DNA of 64,000 bases from Arion vulgaris. Lineage: Eukaryota > Mollusca > Gastropoda > Stylommatophora > Arionidae. The notes below the pieces were generated by a model. The model was not told the origin of the DNA. It was given only the letters and a program-made list of their open reading frames with translations, and made no database searches. A program made the position numbers and the translations under genes. The stretch spans positions 52,804,363-52,868,362 of the forward strand of contig CM036756.1 of the NCBI GenBank assembly GCA_020796225.1, in the 5' to 3' direction. Positions 1 to 11,069 of the stretch are shown here, in pieces (the stretch's first letter is position 1; each line of letters starts with the position of its first letter).

Positions 1-872
1 TACAAAGAACATGTTAAATCAAGAAAGTTGTTCAGACATTCTATGATGTAAGCAAGATTCTACAAAGAACATGTTAAATCAAGAAAGTTGTTCAGACATT
101 CTATGATGTAAGCAAGATTCTACAAAGAACATGTTAAATCAAGATAAGTTCGATTCTATGATGTAGCAAGTTCTACAAAGAACATGTTAAATCAGATAAT
201 CATTCTATGATGTTAGCAACGTTCTACAAAGAACATGTTAAATCAAGATAATCATTCTATGATGTAAGCAACGTTCTACAAAGGACATGTTAAATCAAGA
301 TAATCATTCTATGATGTAAGCAACGTTCTACAAAGGACATGTTAAATCAAGATAATCATTCTATGATGTAAGCAACGTTCTACAAAGGACATGTTAAATC
401 AAGATAATCATTCTATGATGTAAGCAACGTTCTACAAAGAACATGTTAAATCAAGATAATCATTCTATGATGTAAGCAACGTTCTACAAAGAACATGTTA
501 AATCAAGATAATCATTCTATGATGTAAGCAACGTTCTACAAAGAACATGTTAAATCTAGATAATCATTCTATGATGTAAGCAACGTTCTACAAAGAACAT
601 GTTAAATCTAGATAATCATTCTATGATGTAAGCAACGTTCTACAAAGAACATGTTAAATCTAGATAATCATTCTATGATGTAAGCAACGTTCTACAAAGG
701 ACATGTTAAATCAAGATAATCATTCTATGATGTAAGCAACGTTCTACAAAGAACATGTTAAATCAAGATAATCATTCTATGATGTAAGCAAGATTCTACA
801 AAGAACATGTTAAATCAAGATAATCATTCTATGATGTAAGCAACGTTCTACAAAGAACATGTTAAATCAAGA
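1..872. repeat. 60/52-bp minisatellite array, truncated by the window start
   Basis: About 16-17 tandem copies. The first two units are 60 bp and identical (1-60, 61-120); after two irregular copies the unit settles at 52 bp (for example 421-472), having lost about 8 bp in the middle. Units differ by few substitutions. The sequence just after the array (about 873-930) still resembles a badly diverged 60-bp unit, so the 60-bp form is probably ancestral and the 52-bp form the amplified derivative. The array continues to the left of the window. No coding potential. Confidence 0.95.
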
Positions 873-1379
873 GACTTGCTCAGGCGGTCTGTGATGAGAG
901 CAACCATCTACATAAAGACTGTGAACATATACACATATAATCAGCTTGACGATAAAACACACAATAAACATGACATTATAATTAGTAGAGCAACAGATAT
1001 CACGTGAACTTATCAATAAGAATATAAACACGTCACCCACAAACGAGAAGGGAGATATCAGAATGTGAATTTACCTGGAGAGCATTTCTGAAGAGACAGG
1101 TATGCAATAATAATACCTGGAGTTCTCATATGATGTATTTTGATACGGCTTTGGAGTTCTCATGTGATGTATGTGAAATTTCAGATCAAATGCAAATGTG
1201 CAGATCATATTACACACGGTGCAACATTAAATACAGGGAGTATTTGTTTGTCGTTTGTTTCTTTTTTGTTGTAAGGTTTCTTGATAATTTTCTGTAATGT
1301 GTTTTTTAATACATTGCTATCGTATTGTGCATTATTTGTTTCTTGTTTTCGTGTCTTCATTAATGATTAATGCCATTGT
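873..1379. other. Non-repetitive AT-rich stretch, no gene seen
   Basis: The left 60 bp is a decayed unit of the preceding array. Around 1108-1170 a short segment containing GGAGTTCTCATRTGATGTAT occurs twice. No open frame with recognisable protein similarity was seen on either strand. Confidence 0.5.
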
Positions 1380-1925
<546 letters not shown>

Positions 1926-1928
<3 letters not shown>

Positions 1929-2214
1929 AAATCATCCAATACAACGATTGACGCATACTGTTCTACCCATTGATCTAATACGATGTTTGTTGTTCATCAT
2001 TTTTATAATATGTTTTTTTCCTTCCCCAACTTATTAGTTTCTTACTGCTGTTAAAACATGTTGCGACTGTCATCGTTTTAACTTAGACTGTTTGACAAAT
2101 ACTACGTTCTCTCTCTCTAATGTGTAAATGAGTCTCCTTTCTTCATCCTCTACTTGTGTAAGTATCCAATCAATAATGATTAACTTTAAGTAAGCGCACA
2201 CTAAAAAAAATATT
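1926..2214. other. Short unique AT-rich stretch, nothing recognised
   Basis: Low-complexity T-rich DNA between the TCAA tract and a LINE fragment. No supported feature. Confidence 0.4.
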
Positions 2215-2385
2215 TGCTTTTGAATATAAATGTTACAGAAAAGTCCTCCGTATACACGGACAGAGAAGAGAACACATAGATCTATCCAGAATGAACTCAA
2301 CATTAAAGAAAACTGGCTGATGCTACAAATAAGAATGAAAAAAAAAAAATATTTTGGACATAAAGAGACACGAAGGGTTGAAAAA

Positions 2386-2690
2386 GACCATCGTGGAAGG
2401 AGAAGAATAAGACGACGGAGTAGAGTAAGACCATCGTGGAAGGAGAAGAATAAGACGACGGAGTAGAGTAAGACCATCGTGGAAGGAGAAGAATAAGACG
2501 ACGGAGTAGAGTAAGACCATCGTGGAAGGAGAAGAATAAGACGACGGAGTAGAGTAAGACCATCGTGGAAGGAGAAGAATAAGACGACGGAGTAGAGTAA
2601 GACCATCGTGGAAGGAGAAGAATAAGACGACGGAGTAGAGTAAGACCATCGTGGAAGGAGAAGAATAAGACGACGGAGTAGAGTAAGACC
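2386..2690. repeat. 43-bp array derived from LINE ORF2 tail
   Basis: Seven exact-period 43-bp units starting at 2386, 2429, 2472, 2515, 2558, 2601 and 2644, plus a stub at 2687. Each carries GACCATCGTGGAAGGAG, matching GACCAGCATGGAAGGAG at about 15072 in the related LINE copy. Units are almost identical. Overlapping minus-strand open frames (2070-2606 and others) are by-products of the repeat and not genes. Confidence 0.93.
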
Positions 2691-2702
2691 ACGGAGAAGA
2701 TG

Positions 2703-5700
2703 AAATTCAGAGTGTAACTGATGGTTTGAACATGACTGCTACAGAGACAGGGCTATGATAGACATAAATTCAGGATGTAACTGATGGTTTGAACATGACT
2801 GCTACAGAGACAGGGCTATGATAGACAGAAATTCAGGATGTAACTGATGGTTTGAACATGACTGCTACAGAGACAGGGCTATGATAGACAGAAATTCAGG
2901 TTGTAACTGATGGTTTGAACATGACTGCTACAGAGACAGGGCTATGATAGACAGAAATTCAGGATGTAACTGATGGTTTGAGCATGACTGCTACAGAGAC
3001 AAGGCTATGATAGACAGAAATTCAGGATGTAACTGATGGTTTGAGCATGACTGCTACAGAGACAGGGCTATGATAGACAGAAATTCAGGATGTAACTGAT
3101 GGTTTGAGCATGACTGCTACAGAGGCAGGGCTATGATAGACAGAAATTCAGGATGTAACTGATGGTTTGAGCATGACTGCTACAGAGACAGGGCTATGAT
3201 AGACAGAAATTCAGGATGTAACTGATGGTTTGAGCATGACTGCTACAGAGGCAGGGCTATGATAGACATAAATTCAGGGTGTAACTGATGGTTTGAACAT
3301 GACTGCTACAGAGACAGGGCTATGATAGACAGAAATTCAGGTTGTAACTGATGGTTTGAACATGACTGCTACAGAGACAGGGCTATGATAGACAGAAATT
3401 CAGGATGTAACTGATGGTTTGAGCATGACTGCTACAGAGACAAGGCTATGATAGACAGAAATTCAGGATGTAACTGATGGTTTGAGCATGACTGCTACAG
3501 AGACAGGGCTATGATAGACAGAAATTCAGAGTGTAACTGATGGTTTGAGCATGACTGCTACAGAGACAGGGCTATGATAGACATAAATTCAGGATGTAAC
3601 TGATGGTTTGAGCATGACTGCTACAGAGGCAGGGCTATGATAGACAGAAATTCAGGATGTAACTGATGGTTTGAACATGACTACTACAGAGGCAGGGCTA
3701 TGATAGACAGAAATTCAGGGTGTAACTGATGGTTTGAACATGACTGCTACAGAGACAGGGCTATGATAGACAGAAATTCAGGGTGTAACTGATGGTTTGA
3801 GCATGACTGCTACAGAGACAGGGCTATGATAGACAGAAATTCAGGGTGTAACTGATGGTTTGAGCATGACTGCTACAGAGACAGGGCTATGATAGACAGA
3901 AATTCAGGTTGTAACTGATGGTTTGAGCATGACTGTTACAGAGACAGGGCTATGATAGACAGAAATTCAGGGTGTAACTGATGGTTTGAGCATGACTGCT
4001 ACAGAGACAGGGCTATGATAGACAGAAATTCAGGATGTAACTGATGGTTTGAGCATGACTGCTACAGAGACAGGGCTATGATAGACATAAATTCAGGATG
4101 TAACTGATGGTTTGAGCATGACTGCTACAGAGACAGGGCTATGATAGACATAAATTCAGGGTGTAACTGATGGTTTGGCATGACTGCTCAGAGCAGGGCT
4201 ATGATAGACAAAATTCAGGTGTAACTGATGGTTTGAGCATGACTGCTACAGAGCAGGGCTATGATAGACAGAAATTCAGGGTGTAACTGATGGTTTGAGC
4301 ATGACTGCTACATAGACAGGGCTATGATAGACAGAAATTCAGGATGTAACTGATGGTTTGAGCACTGACTGCTAAGAGACAGGGCTATGATAGACAGAAA
4401 TTCAGGGTGTAACTGATGGTTTGAGCATGACTGCTACAGAGACAGGGCTATGATAGACAGAAATTCAGGGTGTAACTGATGGTTTGAGCATGACTGCTAC
4501 AGAGACAGGGCTATGATAGACAGAAATTCAGGGTGTAACTGATGGTTTGAGCATGACTGCTACAGAGACAGGGCTATGATAGACAGAAATTCAGGTTGTA
4601 ACTGATGGTTTGAGCATGACTGCTACAGAGGCAGGGCTATGATAGACAGAAATTCAGGATGTAACTGATGGTTTGAGCATGACTGCTACAGAGACAGGGC
4701 TATGATAGACAGAAATTCAGAGTGTAACTGATGGTTTGAGCATGACTGCTACAGAGACAGGGCTATGATAGACAGAAATTCAGGATGTAACTGATGGTTT
4801 GAGCATGACTGCTACAGAGGCAGGGCTATGATAGACAGAAATTCAGGATGTAACTGATGGTTTGAACATGACTACTACAGAGGCAGGGCTATGATAGACA
4901 TAAATTCAGGGTGTAACTGATGGTTTGAACATGACTGCTACAGAGACAGGGCTATGATAGACAGAAATTCAGGATGTAACTGATGGTTTGAGCATGACTG
5001 CTACAGAGACAGGGCTATGATAGACAGAAATTCAGGATGTAACTGATGGTTTGAGCATGACTGCTACAGAGACAGGGCTATGATAGACAGAAATTCAGGT
5101 TGTAACTGATGGTTTGAGCATGACTGCTACAGAGACAGGGCTATGATAGACAGAAATTCAGGATGTAACTGATGGTTTGAGCATGACTGCTACAGAGGCA
5201 GGGCTATGATAGACAGAAATTCAGGATGTAACTGATGGTTTGAACATGACTACTACAGAGGCAGGGCTATGATAGACAGAAATTCAGGGTGTAACTGATG
5301 GTTTGAACATGACTGCTACAGAGAAAGGGCTATGATAGACAGAAATTCAGGGTGTAACTGATGGTTTGAGCATGACTGCTACAGAGACAGGGCTATGATA
5401 GACAGAAATTCAGGGTGTAACTGATGGTTTGAGCATGACTGCTACAGAGACAGGGCTATGATAGACAGAAATTCAGGGTGTAACTGATGGTTTGAGCATG
5501 ACTGCTACAGAGACAGGGCTATGATAGACAGAAATTCAGGATGTAACTGATGGTTTGAGCATGACTGCTACAGAGACAGGGCTATGATAGACAGAAATTC
5601 AGGTTGTAACTGATGGTTTGAGCATGACTGCTACAGAGACAGGGCTATGATAGACAGAAATTCAGGTTGTAACTGATGGTTTGAGCATGACTGCTACAGA

Positions 5701-5907
5701 GACAGGGCTATGATAGACAGAAATTCAGGATGTAACTGATGGTTTGAGCATGACTGCTACAGAGACAGGGCTATGATAAACAGAAATTCAGGGTGTAACT
5801 GATGGTTTGAGCATGACTGCTACAGAGGGCAGGGCTTGATAGAAGCAATTCAGGATGTAACTGATGGTTTGAGCAGCTAGTTAGCAGAGAGCAGGCTAAG
5901 ATAGACA
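2703..5907. repeat. 63-bp array derived from LINE ORF2 extreme C-terminus
   Basis: About 51 tandem units of 63 bp (for example 5404-5466). One frame reads QDVTDGL(N/S)MTATETG followed by stops; the single-copy LINE at 15137 reads QDVTGGLNMTAAEAG, so the source is clear. Variants (GAACATG or GAGCATG; GACAGGG or GGCAGGG; CAGGATG, CAGGGTG, CAGAGTG or CAGGTTG) recur in blocks. Patches with missing bases (about 4175-4260 and 5830-5905) look different from the rest and may be consensus errors. Confidence 0.95.
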
Positions 5908-5968
5908 GAAATTCAGAAGGACTGTTATGGTGGTAAAGCTCTGCTCAGGACAAGCTATTTGATGACGC

Positions 5969-6235
5969 TCGCCAGAGTGGTTACCGGGGCCCAAATTTGG
6001 GATGTAAAGAATAGAACCACTGTTACTGCACACATGTCGTAAGAGCGGCTAAGGAGGTTTGGCTGAAATTGGATGACATGTCTAAACGTGTAGAAGTCTC
6101 TGGGTTTTGGGGCCTATCAAACCAATGTGCAACGTATACACGTTCTTGGCAAATATCAAACATATCACAAAGAGTGATTAAAATTGGTCGTAAAGAACGA
6201 ACGCAAAGAAGAAGAAGAAGAAGAAGATGATGAAG
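5969..6235 (+). mobile_element. Short retroelement with (GAA)n tail, second copy at 63436
   Basis: From about 6050 the sequence matches 63436-63591 closely (shared GCAACGTA then ACACGTTCTTGGCAAA, ATCAAACATATCACA, TAAAGAACGAA), and both end in CAAAGAAGAAGAA. It contains no open frame. The copy here has extra sequence to the left (5975-6050, with CATGTCGTAAGAGCGGCTAA), so it may be longer at the 5' end; the 63-kb copy starts abruptly. It could be a SINE or the 3' untranslated end of a LINE; 5' truncation of one copy fits the latter. Confidence 0.6.
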
Positions 6236-6450
6236 AGCATACTAAAACCATGTTTTTAATAGTTATTTTGAAGAATAGAATTTGTAATAGAAAATGATCT
6301 AACAAAATATAAATTTCTCATGTTAGGCATCAGAGCATGATTTCACAATTCAGAATGTGAGATATGTTAAGTTCTACTTTATAAATTCACATACTATTAT
6401 TTGACAAGGACACTTGACACAAATAGCGCATCACATAGATCTTTTTTATG
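6236..6450. other. Unique AT-rich spacer
   Basis: No repeat, open frame or RNA gene recognised between the GAA-tailed element and the 34-bp array. Confidence 0.4.
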
Positions 6451-7595
6451 TGTAAGACGGTCTCTGTGGCTAAGTGATCATGTGTGTAAGACGGTCTCTG
6501 TGGCTAAGTGGTCATGTGTGTAAGACGGTCTCTGTGGCTAAGTGGTCATGTGTGTAAGACCGTCTCTGTGGCTAAGTGGTCATGTGTGTAAGGCGGTCTC
6601 TGTGGCTAAGTGGTCATGTGTGTAAGACGGTCTCTGTGGCTAAGTGATCATGTGTGTAAGACGGTCTCTGTGGCTAAGTGATCATGTGTGTAAGACGGTC
6701 TCTGTGGCTAAGTGGTCATGTGTATAAGACCGTCTCTGTGGCTAAGTGGTCATGTGTGTAAGACGGTCTCTGTGGCTAAGTGGTCATGTGTGTAAGACGG
6801 TCTCTGTGGCTAAGTGGTCATGTGTGTAAGACGGTCTCTGTGGCTAAGTGGTCATGTGTATAAGACCGTCTCTGTGGCTAAGTGGTCATGTGTGTAAGAC
6901 GTTCTCTGTGGCTAAGTGGTCATGTGTGTAAGACCGTCTCTGTGGCTAAGTGGTCATGTGTGTAAGACGTTCTCTGTGGCTAAGTGGTCATGTGTGTAAG
7001 ACCGTCTCTGTGGCTAAGTGGTCATGTGTGTAAGGCGGTCTCTGTGGCTAAGTGGTCATGTGTGTAAGACGGTCTCTGTGGCTAAGTGGTCATGTGTGTA
7101 AGACGGTCTCTGTGGCTAAGTGGTCATGTGTGTAAGACGTTCTCTGTGGCTAAGTGGTCATGTGTGTAAGACCGTCTCTGTGGCTAAGTGGTCATGTGTG
7201 TAAGACGGTCTCTGTGGCTAAGTGGTCATGTGTGAAGACCGTCTCTGTGGCTAAGTGGTCATGTGTGTAAGACGGTCTTTGTGGCTAAGTGGTCATGTGT
7301 GTAAGACGGTCTCTGTGGCTAAGTGGTCATGTGTGTAAGACGGTCTCTGTGGCTAAGTGGTCATGTGTGTAAGACCGTCTCTGTGGCTACGTGGCCATGT
7401 GTGTAAGACCGTCTCTGTGGCTAAGTGGTCATGTGTGTAAGACGGTCTCTGTGGCTAAGTGGTCATGTGTGTAAGACGGTCTCTGTGGCTAAGTGGTCAT
7501 GTGTGTAAGACGGTCTCTGTGGCTAAGTGGTCATGTGTAAGATCGTCTCTGTGGCTAAGTGGTCATGTGTAAGACCGTCTCTGTGGCTAAGTGGT
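6451..7595. repeat. 34-bp array, each unit carrying a Pol III A-box-like motif
   Basis: About 33-34 units of 34 bp (for example 6485-6518). Nearly every unit contains GTCTCTGTGGCTAAGTGGTC. Variants AGACGGTC, AGACCGTC, AGACGTTC and AGGCGGTC alternate in short blocks; a few units have lost 1-2 bp (for example near 7233 and 7535). Confidence 0.95.
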
Positions 7596-7770
7596 CATGT
7601 GTTTCGAAGGCCCTGGGTTCGAATTCGGATCATATCGTTCTGTTCACGAGTTCATTTTTTTCTCCTAGATCCTTAGGATTGTTGCCAGAGCTACTTAGCT
7701 CGTGATTTGTACAATAATCTCGGCAGGTGGTGTGCCATTTCTGTGAATATTGACCGAGCCATGCAATGAA
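6451..7770 (+). mobile_element. tRNA-headed SINE whose A-box segment is a 34-bp tandem array
   Basis: The final repeat unit runs without a break into SINE body. An A-box-like TGGCTAAGTGG (7584-7594) is followed 21 nt later by a B-box-like GGTTCGAATTC (7616-7626), both close to the Pol III internal promoter consensus. The body then continues about 150 bp (TCCTAGATCCTTAGG, CTCGTGATTTGTACAATAAT, TCTCGGCAGG). The A-B spacing is shorter than in a true tRNA, so no functional tRNA is claimed. Only the 5' part with the A box is multiplied; B box and body occur once. Confidence 0.6.
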
Positions 7771-7797
7771 GTCAGTCCTTGGTCTTTGAACTCTTTT

Positions 7798-8449
7798 TTG
7801 ACCTTGTGAATAATGTTGCTTCTAAGTAAGGTTTCGACCTTGTGAATAATGTTGCTTCTAAGTAAGGTTTTGACCTTGTGAATAATGTTGCTTCTAAGTA
7901 AGGTTTTGACCTTGTGAATAATGTTGCTTCTAAGTAAGGTTTTGATCTTGTGAATAATGTTGCTTCTAAGTAAGGTTTTGACCTTGTGAATAATGTTGCT
8001 TCTAAGTAAGGTTTTGACCTTGTGAATAATGTTGCTTCTAAGTAAGGTTTTGACCTTGTGAATAATGTTGCTTCTAAGTAAGGTTTTGACCTTGTGAATA
8101 ATGTTGCTTCTAAGTAAGGTTTTGACCTTGTGAATAATGTTGCTTGTAAGTAAGGTTTTGACCTTGTGAATAATGTTGCTTCTAAGTAAGGTTTTGTCCT
8201 TGTGAATAATGTTGCTTCTAAGTAAGGTTTTGACCTTGTGAATAATGTTGCTTCTAAGTAAGGTTTTGACCTTGTGAATAATGTTGCTTCTAAGTAAGGT
8301 TTTGACCTTGTGAATAATGTTGCTTCTAAGTAAGGTTTTGACCTTGTGAATAATGTTGCTTCTAAGTAAGGTTGTGACCTTGTGAATAATGTTGCTTCTA
8401 AGTAAGGTTGTGACCTTGTGAATAATGTTGCTTCTAAGTAAGGTTTTGA
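7798..8449 (-). repeat. 36-bp array, open as a 12-residue peptide repeat on the minus strand
   Basis: About 18 units of 36 bp. On the minus strand the units read in one frame as (K/Q)PYLEATLFTRS with almost no change and no stop, and the frame stays open from a TAG at 8570-8572 down to a TGA at 7772-7774. The non-repeat lead-in reads FWTFQLSDNPSEKPFWQ and onward. There is no ATG in this frame; the only computed start is a TTG at 8513-8515. It could only be expressed as a spliced exon, and no convincing acceptor was identified. It lies 200-1000 bp downstream of the Ig exon on the same strand. Most likely an intronic minisatellite whose unit length happens to be a multiple of three. Confidence 0.9.
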
Positions 8450-8774
8450 TTCGTGAAATGGCTTGTTGGAAAATTGTTTCTGCCAGAATGGTTTCTCAGA
8501 TGGATTGTCGGACAATTGGAATGTCCAGAATGATTTGTTTGCAGGTGGTTTTTGGGATACGCGGCTGGACTACAGGTGACGCTGATTCTGTACTTGAGAA
8601 TTGAAAATACAAGTACCTCTCAAGTCGAAGTAAGGCTCGCCTGAATAGTAAGGTACACTGGTAATAAGGAAATCAAGACTTCACGCAACAGTCAGCCATA
8701 AGCGCTACATAAGACGCCATGACTGCGCATGAATTCATAGCAGTCAAACAAAAATAGTGCCACAGTAAACATAC

Positions 8775-8920
8775 CTGCTTAGTGCCCAGGTTTCGGACAG
8801 CGCATGGCAGAATGGCCACATCCCCCTGCCGAACTGTAATGTTTACTGCTCCTGGAAGAAATTCAGGGATAGGAACATTCTCATCCAATAAGTCGTCAAG
8901 TGAACTTTGAACTGTCAGAA
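8775..8920 (-). CDS. Internal exon of an immunoglobulin-superfamily cell-surface protein
   Basis: The exon spans 146 bp: two bases completing a split codon, then 48 codons, ending exactly at a codon boundary. Upstream is a good acceptor (polypyrimidine stretch then TTCTTCTCCAG, AG at 8921-8922 read on the minus strand) and downstream a perfect donor (CAG then GTATGT, 8769-8774). It encodes an acidic linker (SLDDLLDENVPIPEF) and the first strands of an Ig domain: PGAVNITVRQGDVAILPC, then AVRNLGTKQ. The Cys is the expected B-strand half-cystine, and (V/A)RNLG is typical of the first Ig domain in Dpr/DIP and lachesin-like adhesion proteins. The C-strand Trp and F-strand Cys must be on the next exon, outside the window or unseen. 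No signal peptide exon was found upstream. Beyond the donor the frame runs on only into intron. This is the only host protein-coding evidence in the window. Confidence 0.82.
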
Positions 8921-10540
8921 CTGGAGAAGAATAACAAGCAAGCATGAATACATCAATCAAGCATAATACAAGATTATGTACAAGGGTACTTTCGTTTTAA
9001 TTCACCTTAAACAAAGGGTGTTGCTATTTTTAGAAATGGTCAGCTATTTTTAGATATGTTGTAGCTATTCCTAGTACGTAATTGTCATCCTGTAGGACAG
9101 TCGATTTTAAGGACAGGTAAAGTAATTTTTCAAATGTAGGTCAAAAATTATTCGTTGATGGCGGAAAAGTCTGAAACTGTTTGACTAATCAATCAATTGA
9201 TTACTGATTCTCACTGAAGACATAAATCATGAATTTCCTTGAATTGTCATCATTGGCACATGACAAGGCAAGTAGCGTTGCATGGTTCTTTTTTCAAACA
9301 GAAACCCATAAAAACGTTAATGGAATAAACCTCATGTAAAATTTAACGTTTGGAAATCACCGGACACCTCCCAGTACAAGTATTGTTGAAGTTTATCTTG
9401 TAATTAATCTTCATTTGATTCTCATTGTCACTGACATAATAACAGTAATGATGTTGGTTTCAGTTACTTTCAAGTATCGGTTCTATTTTCAAGGGCCAGT
9501 AAGAACAGGCCTACCAAACCAAAAATAATTAAGTGTACTTATTATTTTAGAAATTATTTTTTCGTAATTAACTTGACACTGATTAGCTTTGAAAGTTGAA
9601 TATATAACACTAACATATACATATTACATCAGAGTAATATAACAACCATATTAATATATAACTTATCTTTATTACAAAAAATATTATATAGACAAACTCA
9701 TAATTTTCCATCTAATGCTTCACGCATTGTGCTGTGCACTATTTCTGGGGAGAGTTTAAAATTTTTCTATCTAAGATGTAACATTGCGACCTCTGACCTT
9801 TGATCACTATTGCAATGATAATTGCCAAAGCAGTCATGTCATATTCATTCAGTCGGAAGATATATTCATTCTAACGCGGCCAAACTACTTCCCAAATAAA
9901 CGAGGACTAGATTAAATAGTCTGTTTAATTATCGATTGAATCCCCAATTTGATATAAAAATAGTACAAAATTATACAAAATAATAGTAATAAATAACAAA
10001 CCATCATATAATAAGATTAGTTTTAGGGATTTGTCCATTGCATTAATACATCTTGTCTACAGAGTGAGTTCATGTGGCGTCGTCGTTCTAAATCCCGAAA
10101 TTTGGACTCCTTCCGAGCAAATATTGCTGATATCATCGCATTCTTGCCCCCACAGTAACCCACAACCACTCAAGTCCTATCCTCCCTCCTACCACCTCTA
10201 AATTGTGGACAGATAGTCTTCATTACATGTAAACACTATCGGAAATATTCAAACTGATAGTCAATAATACGAAAAGACGTTTCTGGAGAGCCATGATCGT
10301 CTATACTAGGCAACATAACACATGATGATGACGCTATTTGTTACTTTTACATAAAACAACTCGTTACTTAGTTCCAGTTACTTAGAACCAGTTAGTTAGC
10401 ATTGCTGACTGTTAGCTGTAACCGACTTGTATCTACCAGTTATGTTATTACTAGTAAATCTAATGCAATAAGAGCAAATCTTCTACACGGATCGACAAAA
10501 CAAGATAAAACATTCTAATATACATTTGAAAACAAACATC
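8921..10540. other. AT-rich non-repetitive DNA, probably intronic
   Basis: It lies upstream of the Ig exon on the minus strand and begins with that exon's acceptor. No further exon, RNA gene or recognisable transposon was found. AT-rich microsatellite-like tracts occur around 9540-9720. Confidence 0.45.
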
Positions 10541-10689
10541 TTAATGCGATTCTTTTTGTAAAACTAGGATGAAAATAATGGAGAAGAAGAAACAATAAGA
10601 ATATGTATAATTTAAAAAAATCACCGGTAATTATCACCACCGTGAAAGATAATAGAAAACGATGATTATTGCATATTGAAAGATAGTAT

Positions 10690-10890
10690 AGAACAGAGAG
10701 CATAAAATTACATATACAAAACAAATGAAGAGGAAGAGATCATGAGATAGACCAAGAAAACTGGATAAACAGCATTGAAATCAATCTAGAAATATTAACG
10801 AGGTAGTGAACAAGGATGAACGGAGGCAGGTGACAACTGCAACACGGAACCACACAGACTAGGAAAGCTGAAGAAGAAGAAAACTAGTAC
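10690..10890 (+). pseudogene. Eroded LINE ORF2 C-terminus with GAA-rich tail
   Basis: In shifted frames the plus strand reads DRPRK, then WINSIEINLEILTR, then NKDERRQVTTATRNHTD and stop. This resembles the GRPRKTW...DR..WR.. end of many LINE ORF2 proteins. It is followed by GAAAGCTGAAGAAGAAGAAA, like the (GAA)n tails of other elements here. At least one frameshift and no catalytic domain: a dead 5'-truncated remnant. Confidence 0.45.
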
Positions 10891-11069
10891 ATCTACATTT
10901 TGACAAGTAGATTTAGTCTACTATCATTAAACTGTCCGACGAAAAGCTAATACTTACTAGATAATTCTAAAATAATACTTTCCCTAACTTGAATACCATA
11001 GGCCTGCTTTGATCATATACGTGTACATGTTTTAGAACATCTATTATTATCCTAAATTAACTGAATACA

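Larger units (their letters stand above)
2215..5968 (+). pseudogene. LINE ORF2 C-terminal fragment expanded by two internal arrays
   Basis: Left flank 2215-2385 encodes the tail of a LINE ORF2 protein (KRTHRSIQNELNIKENWLM, then LQIRMKKKKYFG), nearly matching the copy at 14890-15060. The right flank 5916-5968 encodes the segment equivalent to 15208-15258 (GGACTGTTATGGTGGTAAAG, then CTGCTCAGGACAAGCTATTTGATGA). Between these flanks the other copy has only about 150 bp; here there are about 3.5 kb, made of a 43-bp array and then a 63-bp array, in the same order in which the two source segments lie in the ordinary LINE. The copy is 5'-truncated, lacks the RT domain, and is dead. In intact elements this region follows the reverse transcriptase. 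Confidence 0.8.

Noticed and set aside
2070..2692. Minus-strand frames of up to 178 aa
   Set aside because: They are antisense to the 43-bp repeat and a LINE tail on the plus strand.
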